Below, in pieces: positions 59,553 through 64,000 of a stretch of DNA of 64,000 bases. How positions within the stretch are numbered: the first letter of the stretch is position 1; every line of letters begins with the position of its first letter. This DNA comes from Pseudomonas sp. Root71 (lineage in GTDB: Bacteria > Pseudomonadota > Gammaproteobacteria > Pseudomonadales > Pseudomonadaceae), in NCBI RefSeq assembly GCF_001429045.1, contig NZ_LMHY01000012.1:234753-298752 (forward strand), read 5' to 3'. A program made the translations under genes and the position numbers. Below the pieces are notes generated by a model. The model made no database searches. It had not been told where the DNA came from and saw only the letters and a program-made list of their open reading frames with translations.

Positions 59553-59608
59553 GACGGGGTCGTCCCCTGATTAATGACTCGATCGAGCCGCGAGGTCGTC
59601 CTCGCGTT
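59553..59608 (-). ncRNA. Guanidine-II (mini-ykkC) riboswitch
   Basis: Read on the minus strand there are two hairpins, each with an ACGA loop: CGCGAGG-ACGA-CCTCGCG (59589-59606) and GGGG-ACGA-CCCC (59556-59567), separated by about 21 nt. Two ACGR-loop hairpins are the hallmark of mini-ykkC. It lies just before sugE, with the second hairpin and ribosome site (GGAGG near 59540-59545) in close contact. Confidence 0.93.
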
Positions 59609-59653
59609 GCGCAATATAGTGCCCAGCATTAACCCGGGGATCAAGTTTTCAAC

Positions 59654-60619
59654 TCAGTCACTGACCTGTTGCGCTGCCATTTCCCGATCCTGTTTCTCGC
59701 TCATGCGGCGGAAATACGTGGAGAGCAATGCCCCGGAAATGTTGTGCCACACACTGAACAGTGCACTTGGCACTGCCGCCAACGGCGAGAAGTGTGCGCT
59801 CGCCAACGCGGCGCCCAACCCGGAGTTCTGCATGCCGACTTCCAGGGCCAGGGACTTGCGCTGGGCCAGAGGCAGCTTGAACAGGCGCCCGGTGAAGTAA
59901 CCCAGCAGGTAGCCGAAGCTGTTGTGCAGCATGACCACGGCCATGATCAACAGACCGGACTCTGCGATCTTCGCCTGGCTGGCGGCGACGACTGCCGTGA
60001 CGATGATCACAATGCTGACCACCGACACCAGCGGCAATACGTCCACGGCGTGGCGAACCTTGTCGCCGAGCACTCGTTGGGCAACCACGCCCAGCACGAT
60101 CGGCAACAGCACCACCTGCAGGATCGACCAGAACAATTCCATGAACGACACCGGCAACCAGGCCGAGGCCAGCAGCCAGATCAACGCCGGGGTCAGCAGC
60201 GGGGCGAGGAGGGTGGTGACGGCGGCGATGGCCACCGACAGCGCCAAGTCGCCACGGGCCAGCCAGGTCATCACGTTCGACGAGGTGCCGCTCGGGCAGC
60301 AGCCGACCAGAATCACGCCGACGGCGATTTCCGGTGGCAAGTGGAACGCCTGGCAGAGCAACCACGCCACGCCCGGCATGATCACGAAATGGGCCACCAC
60401 GCCCAGGGCCACGCGCCATGGATGCCGAGCGACTTCGGCGAAGTCTTCGAGTTTGAGGGTCAGGCCCATGCCGAACATCACCAGCCCCAGCAAGGGCACG
60501 ATGGCGCCCTTGAGGCCGATGAACCATGCCGGCTGCAGAAACGCCACGACAGCGAAAATCAGTACCCAGTAAGCGAAGGTGTTGCCGACAAAACGACTCA
60601 ATGCAGCCAGTGCGCGCAT
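59654..60619 (-). CDS. Bile acid:sodium symporter family protein
   Basis: 321 residues, about nine to ten membrane spans. Family phrases are LLGLVMFGMGLTLKLEDF, GCCPSGTSSNVMTWLARGDLALSVA, and the crossover-region-like EVGMQNSGLGAALA. SBF-family (BASS) transporters carry organic anions with sodium; natural substrate unknown. Separate from sugE by 118 nt; a large REPIN lies on its 5' side. Confidence 0.88.
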   Translation of the reverse strand: MRALAALSRFVGNTFAYWVLIFAVVAFLQPAWFIGLKGAIVPLLGLVMFGMGLTLKLEDFAEVARHPWRVALGVVAHFVIMPGVAWLLCQAFHLPPEIAVGVILVGCCPSGTSSNVMTWLARGDLALSVAIAAVTTLLAPLLTPALIWLLASAWLPVSFMELFWSILQVVLLPIVLGVVAQRVLGDKVRHAVDVLPLVSVVSIVIIVTAVVAASQAKIAESGLLIMAVVMLHNSFGYLLGYFTGRLFKLPLAQRKSLALEVGMQNSGLGAALASAHFSPLAAVPSALFSVWHNISGALLSTYFRRMSEKQDREMAAQQVSD

Positions 60620-60658
60620 GGCTTGATCCTTTTTTATTCAGTAGCACCACAAAACCAA

Positions 60659-60750
60659 ATGTGGGAGCGGGCTTGCTCGCGAAAGCGGAGTATCAGTCAG
60701 TATCAATGTCGACTGACGCTCCGCTTTCGCGAGCAAGCCCGCTCCCACAG
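60659..60750. repeat. Long REPIN with near-perfect 31-bp arms
   Basis: Positions 60660-60690 (starting TGTGGGAGCGGGCTTGCTCG) and 60719-60749 are exact inverted copies. The 28-nt loop also contains a TCAGTCAG/CTGACGC-type partial symmetry. Confidence 0.93.
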
Positions 60751-60767
60751 TTTGAGATCACAAGCTT

Positions 60768-61688
60768 TTAGATTCCCTGCGGAGTCTCTTCACCACCCAG
60801 CGCTTCAACCAGCGCCGGCAGGAAGTCGCCGAAGGTCAGCATCATCAGGGTGAAGCTGGCGTCCAGTTGGCCCAGGGCTTCGTCGCCGCCGTCCTGTTCC
60901 GCCTGGTCTTGCAGCAAGTCTTCGAACTTCAGGCGCTTGACCACCATTTTGTCGTCGAGGACGAACGACAGTTTGTCCTGCCAGGCCAGGGACAGTTGAG
61001 TGACCACTTTGCCGGTGCTCAGGTGCAGCTGGATTTCTTCGCTGGTCAGGTCCTGGCGCTTGCAACGCACGATGCCGCCGTCTTCGTGGGTGTCGCGCAG
61101 TTCGCACTCGTCCAGCACAAAGAAATCGTCCGCGGCTTTCTGGGTGGTGACCCACTCGGTCATGGTCGCGGTCGGGGACATCTTCACGGTCAGCGGGCGC
61201 ACCGGCAAGGTGCCGATCACTTCGCGCAGGGTGGACAGCAAGTCTTCGGCGCGTTTCGGGCTGGCCGAGTTGACCAGGATCAGACCCTGTTTCGGCGCGA
61301 TGGCGGCGAAGGTCGACGAGCGGCGGATGAAGGCGCGTGGCAGGAAGGCCTGGATGATTTCATCCTTGATCTGATCGCGTTCCTTCTTATAGACCTTGCG
61401 CATTTGCTCGGCTTCGATCTCTTCGACCTTTTCCTTGACCGCGTCACGCACGACGCTACCCGGCAAAATACGTTCTTCCTTGCGCGCGGACACCAGCAGG
61501 AAGTCACCGCTGACGTGCACCAGTGGCGCATCTTCGCCTTTGCCGAACGGCGCGACGAAACCGTAGGTGGTCAACTCCTGGCTTGCACATGGGCGCGCCA
61601 GTTTGGTGGCCAGTGCAGTTTCCAACGCCTCGGCATCAACAGGCAGATCTTGGGTCAGGCGATAGATAAGCAGGTTTTTGAACCACAT
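60768..61688 (-). CDS. rdgC: Recombination-associated protein RdgC
   Basis: 306 residues, ring-shaped DNA-binding protein that inhibits RecA. Starts [18 protein letters not shown]. Contains [29 protein letters not shown] and a C-terminal [19 protein letters not shown] 61688 with GGAGAG is the family start; an upstream in-frame ATG (61712) is not needed. Confidence 0.95.
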   Translation of the reverse strand: MWFKNLLIYRLTQDLPVDAEALETALATKLARPCASQELTTYGFVAPFGKGEDAPLVHVSGDFLLVSARKEERILPGSVVRDAVKEKVEEIEAEQMRKVYKKERDQIKDEIIQAFLPRAFIRRSSTFAAIAPKQGLILVNSASPKRAEDLLSTLREVIGTLPVRPLTVKMSPTATMTEWVTTQKAADDFFVLDECELRDTHEDGGIVRCKRQDLTSEEIQLHLSTGKVVTQLSLAWQDKLSFVLDDKMVVKRLKFEDLLQDQAEQDGGDEALGQLDASFTLMMLTFGDFLPALVEALGGEETPQGI

Positions 61689-61847
61689 GGGGTGAGTCTC
61701 TCCTTTATACAAAGGGGGGCATTATTGTCTTCGCCACGCCATAGGCCAACCTTTCTCTAAGCCTTTGGAAGGGCTGAGAAAATTATTGTAAAAAGTGCTT
61801 GCCAGAGGTTGGGTCGCTCCGTAGAATGCGCGCCACACCGAAGCGAA

Positions 61848-61923
61848 GGGTGATTAGCTCAGCTGGGAGAGCGTCTGCCTTACAAGCAGAATGTCGGCGG
61901 TTCGATCCCGTCATCACCCACCA
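61848..61923 (+). tRNA. tRNA-Val (UAC), copy 1
   Basis: 76 nt with an encoded CCA. Acceptor GGGTGAT pairs with ATCACCC. Anticodon TAC at 61881-61883 within CCTTACAAGC. T-loop GGTTCGATCCC present. Confidence 0.97.
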
Positions 61924-61942
61924 TTCGTTTTCAGTGTTACGC

Positions 61943-62019
61943 GCAGCGGTAGTTCAGTCGGTTAGAATACCGGCCTGTCACGCCGGGGGTCGCGGGTTCG
62001 AGTCCCGTCCGCTGCGCCA
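61943..62019 (+). tRNA. tRNA-Asp (GUC), copy 1
   Basis: 77 nt with an encoded CCA. Acceptor GCAGCGG pairs with CCGCTGC. Anticodon GTC at 61977-61979. The T-arm GGGTTCGAGTCCC is intact. Confidence 0.97.
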
Positions 62020-62059
62020 TATTCGGTAACCTGGAGCACTGAACGCCAGGTCACCACGG

Positions 62060-62087
62060 AAAAAGCCCGCTTAGGCGGGTTTTTTTC
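62060..62087 (+). terminator. Terminator after first tRNA pair
   Basis: AAAAAGCCCGC/GCGGGTTTTTTT stem-loop about 40 nt after tRNA-Asp. Confidence 0.85.
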
Positions 62088-62219
62088 TGCCTCAAGTTTG
62101 TCTGTTGTTCCTGTGGGTTGCATCGTTTCACCGGTTTGTAGATTTTTTGAAAAAAAACTTCAAATAAATCAACACTTTATAAAAACCTGTGGCATAATGT
62201 GCCCCGCAACGAAGGTAAA

Positions 62220-62295
62220 GGGTGATTAGCTCAGCTGGGAGAGCGTCTGCCTTACAAGCAGAATGTCGGCGGTTCGATCCCGTCATCACCCACCA
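62220..62295 (+). tRNA. tRNA-Val (UAC), copy 2
   Basis: Identical to copy 1 over all 76 bases, 372 bases downstream. Confidence 0.97.
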
Positions 62296-62314
62296 CTTAC
62301 TTTCAACGCTACGC

Positions 62315-62391
62315 GCAGCGGTAGTTCAGTCGGTTAGAATACCGGCCTGTCACGCCGGGGGTCGCGGGTTCGAGTCCCGTCCGCTGCGCCA
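62315..62391 (+). tRNA. tRNA-Asp (GUC), copy 2
   Basis: Identical to copy 1 over 77 bases. The 3' flank (ATATTCGGTAACCTGG...) is duplicated too, with one base changed. Confidence 0.97.
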
Positions 62392-62431
62392 TATTCGGTA
62401 ACCTGGAACACTGAACGCCAGGTCACCACAG

Positions 62432-62456
62432 AAAGCCCGCCTAGTGCGGGCTTTTT
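62432..62456 (+). terminator. Terminator after second tRNA pair
   Basis: AAAGCCCGC-CTAGT-GCGGGCTTTTT stem-loop. Confidence 0.85.
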
Positions 62457-62481
62457 GCTGTCTGGCGTTTGGCCAGACCAT

Positions 62482-62508
62482 AAAGCGATCCGAGGATCGC
62501 TTTTTTTG
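62482..62508. terminator. Terminator facing the catalase-like gene
   Basis: AAAGCGATCC-GA-GGATCGCTTTTTTT stem, 11 nt past the stop of the minus-strand gene at 62520; could be bidirectional. Confidence 0.8.
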
Positions 62509-62519
62509 TGCCTGCTCGA

Positions 62520-63656
62520 TTATTGCTCGGCGTTGCGACTGTGTCGGTAGTCGCTGACGGCTTCATACACGGCCTTGCGCAGGCGATTGATCCCGCCGAT
62601 GGGGCGGTGCGCCTCGACGCCGAACCAGGGATTGAACGACTGGTTGTCGCATTGCAGGTTTAGCGCCGGCGTATCGAAGTCCTGTGCCGGCACCTTGATC
62701 CGTGCCACCGTCTCGAAGGGCGCATCGCTCTCGCGCCACTCAATGCTGGTGTCTTCGATCGGCATGTACTGGTTGGCGTCCTGTCGCTGGATTTGCAAGG
62801 CGAAACACGCGGGCACCCGGTCGGTCGACAGCTGTTGGTTCAGCGCATTGCGCAGGAAGTTCGGCAACTTGCGATTCTGTTCCGGCAGGTTGTAGGTCGG
62901 GCAGTTATCCGGATCGGGCATGACCCGGAATTTCGCATTGGCTTCACCGAATTTGTAGGGTGAAACCGAAAAGTACGTCGTCTGGGTCGGGCTCGACGGG
63001 GCAGGGGCCAGTGTCGCCAGGGCAATGAACAGGTGGCGAACCTGCCAGGCGCGTGGATCCCGACCGGGGAAGAAGGCCATCAGCTTTTTACCGTCGGCCT
63101 GGGCGGCGACGTTCTGACGGTATTCGGCGACATCACTGACAAAGAAGTTCGGGTGGCTGAACATCACAAAGTCCTGCTCGTTTCGCCCCTGCCGGTCGCT
63201 CAACAGTTGCTTGCCCGGCACATCGAACAGTTTGATCGCCATGCCCCGGGCGTCGCGGATGCTATCGAACTGCGGGTAGGCATTGCCGTTGGACAGGCGC
63301 ATCGTCGCTTGCCAGGTTTTGCCCGGCTCGCTGAATACGCCCTGACGCAGTTCGCCTGGCAGTTCCGGCAGCACCTGAACCTCGGCCTTCACACAGCCGT
63401 GGGCCTTGGCATGGGCGTCGCGCAGGTAGCGGGTGCTTTCACGGTGCTGATCGACGATGCGCACGGCGGTCTGGATGATGTCCCGGGTCATCGCGGCTTC
63501 GTCGTCCGCCATCAACTCCTGCGCCGAAACCGGCCCGCGATGCTGCCAGGCAAACCAGGCGCCGGCCAGGGCCCAGCCCAGCACGCCGAGACCCAGCAAC
63601 CACAGCAACAGGCTGGCGAGGACGGCGCCCAGGCGCAGCCAGAGAGTTATCAGCAT
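62520..63656 (-). CDS. Membrane-anchored catalase-family protein
   Basis: 378 residues. An N-terminal membrane segment (about 5-38) is followed by a catalase-like fold. The region HAKAHGCVKAEVQVL near 82-96 could contain the distal His; FVMFSHPNFFVSD near 165 has the Asn. The C-terminal ends in VYEAVSDYRHSRN, with the Tyr that may be the haem ligand. Short for a catalase (about 480-500 usual), so more likely a catalase-related peroxidase (KatE-like subgroup) with unknown substrate. Upstream neighbour is a di-haem peroxidase-like gene. Confidence 0.75.
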   Translation of the reverse strand: MLITLWLRLGAVLASLLLWLLGLGVLGWALAGAWFAWQHRGPVSAQELMADDEAAMTRDIIQTAVRIVDQHRESTRYLRDAHAKAHGCVKAEVQVLPELPGELRQGVFSEPGKTWQATMRLSNGNAYPQFDSIRDARGMAIKLFDVPGKQLLSDRQGRNEQDFVMFSHPNFFVSDVAEYRQNVAAQADGKKLMAFFPGRDPRAWQVRHLFIALATLAPAPSSPTQTTYFSVSPYKFGEANAKFRVMPDPDNCPTYNLPEQNRKLPNFLRNALNQQLSTDRVPACFALQIQRQDANQYMPIEDTSIEWRESDAPFETVARIKVPAQDFDTPALNLQCDNQSFNPWFGVEAHRPIGGINRLRKAVYEAVSDYRHSRNAEQ

Positions 63657-63684
63657 GGGAACGTCCTTTTAACGGCGGTTGTGG

Positions 63685-64000
63685 TCATGGCAATTGCGCT
63701 TCCAGCGGGCCGCCCAGCACTTTCAGATATTCCAGCAGTGCCCAGCGTTCTTGTGGCTGCAATCCGCGGCCGATCACACCATTGCCGAGTTTGCCGGCCC
63801 GGAATTCATGGCCGCTGTTGTGGTTGCCGGTGATTCGTGTGTCGAACAGGAACCCGTTGGCAAAGGCTTCGGTGCGGTAACCCAGGTGTCCCGGGTCGTA
63901 TTCGAACGTGCCTTTATAGAAGGTGGTCGCACGCTCATCCTGAGGCGACAGCAATTGATAAAGGCTCGGGACCGAACCGTTGTGCAGGTACGGCGCTGTC
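63685..64000 (-). CDS. C-terminal fragment of di-haem cytochrome c peroxidase-like protein
   Basis: Open to the right edge of the window, so N-terminal part is missing. The visible ~105 residues include TAPYLHNGSVPSLYQLL (upstream of 63954), FEYDPGHLGYRTEAFANGF, and a final RGLQPQERWALLEYLKVL. The Y-L-H-N-G-S-V segment is typical of MauG/RoxA-like and thiol-oxidoreductase di-haem proteins. It ends 28 bases before the catalase-like gene starts, so the two are probably co-transcribed. Confidence 0.8.
   Translation of the reverse strand, partial: TAPYLHNGSVPSLYQLLSPQDERATTFYKGTFEYDPGHLGYRTEAFANGFLFDTRITGNHNSGHEFRAGKLGNGVIGRGLQPQERWALLEYLKVLGGPLEAQLP

Noticed and set aside
61848..62391. tRNA array as a genomic-island insertion site
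   Set aside because: No integrase, direct repeat or foreign-looking genes are visible next to it.

Overview
The window looks like core chromosome of a Pseudomonas, most likely in the P. fluorescens group. Three things point there. The gene content and order resemble blocks known from P. aeruginosa and relatives: gltA-sdhCDAB-sucAB-lpd-sucCD, then brnQ; purM-purN; hda next to a PerM-type permease; a cobO-to-cobS operon; mxtR and rdgC. Repeats with the GTGGGAGCGGGCTTGCTCGC core (Pseudomonas REP/REPIN sequences) are scattered between genes. Coding regions are GC-rich with strong GC3 bias, which also creates very long false frames on the opposite strand. No prophage, transposase, integron, CRISPR array or secretion/defence island is visible.

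Layout. 1-504 is a structured, gene-free element that looks like a dispersed Pseudomonas repeat, followed by the gltA terminator. 505-13516 is the TCA-cycle cluster: gltA on the minus strand and, divergently, sdhCDAB, sucAB, lpd and sucCD, with structured leaders in front of sucA and sucC. 13517-20770 holds brnQ, two small membrane proteins, a small lipoprotein, two hotdog thioesterases, htpG with a heat-shock-type promoter, and a dienelactone hydrolase. 20918-24830 (minus) holds pirin, OsmC, a DUF3108 protein and purN/purM. 25217-30552 (plus) holds a DUF2066 protein, a PerM-like permease, hda, two NlpC/P60 lipoproteins and an O-methyltransferase. 30701-32665 (minus) holds a PQQ-type sugar dehydrogenase and an unknown protein. 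32834-42160 is a cobalamin riboswitch followed by ten genes (cobO, cobB, bluB, cobD, cobC, cobQ, cobP, cobT, a phosphatase, cobS) for corrin amidation and adenosylation, aminopropanol attachment and nucleotide loop assembly. 42217-44608 is a MarR regulator, an MFS exporter, a 40-residue membrane peptide and a periplasmic glutathione peroxidase. 44696-49967 holds a FadL-type porin, small unknown genes, a 1-kb gene-poor stretch with DnaA-box-like sites, and rmuC. 50010-57183 holds an SSF-domain hybrid histidine kinase (MxtR-like), a TetR/MFS pair with a palindromic operator candidate, a cupin and a TDT-family channel. 57281-61688 holds an LplT-PlsC fusion, a SugE/Gdx exporter behind a guanidine-II (mini-ykkC) riboswitch, a bile-acid:Na symporter family protein and rdgC. 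61848-62391 carries two tandem copies of a tRNA-Val/tRNA-Asp pair. The window ends in a membrane-anchored catalase-family protein and the C-terminal end of a di-haem peroxidase-like protein that runs off the edge.

How the parts work together. The first 13.5 kb encodes most of the oxidative TCA cycle as two divergent units with near-consensus sigma70 promoters. The cob genes are translationally coupled through 4-nt ATGA/GTGA overlaps and sit under one B12 riboswitch, but REP elements interrupt the run twice, and one of them appears to have become the 3' end of cobB. I found no clearly new multi-gene system. The most interesting items are regulatory or structural: the REPIN-encoded CobB tail, the mutually exclusive hairpins before sucC, the guanidine riboswitch-sugE unit, the paired MarR operators, and the DnaA-box cluster in the gene-poor region.
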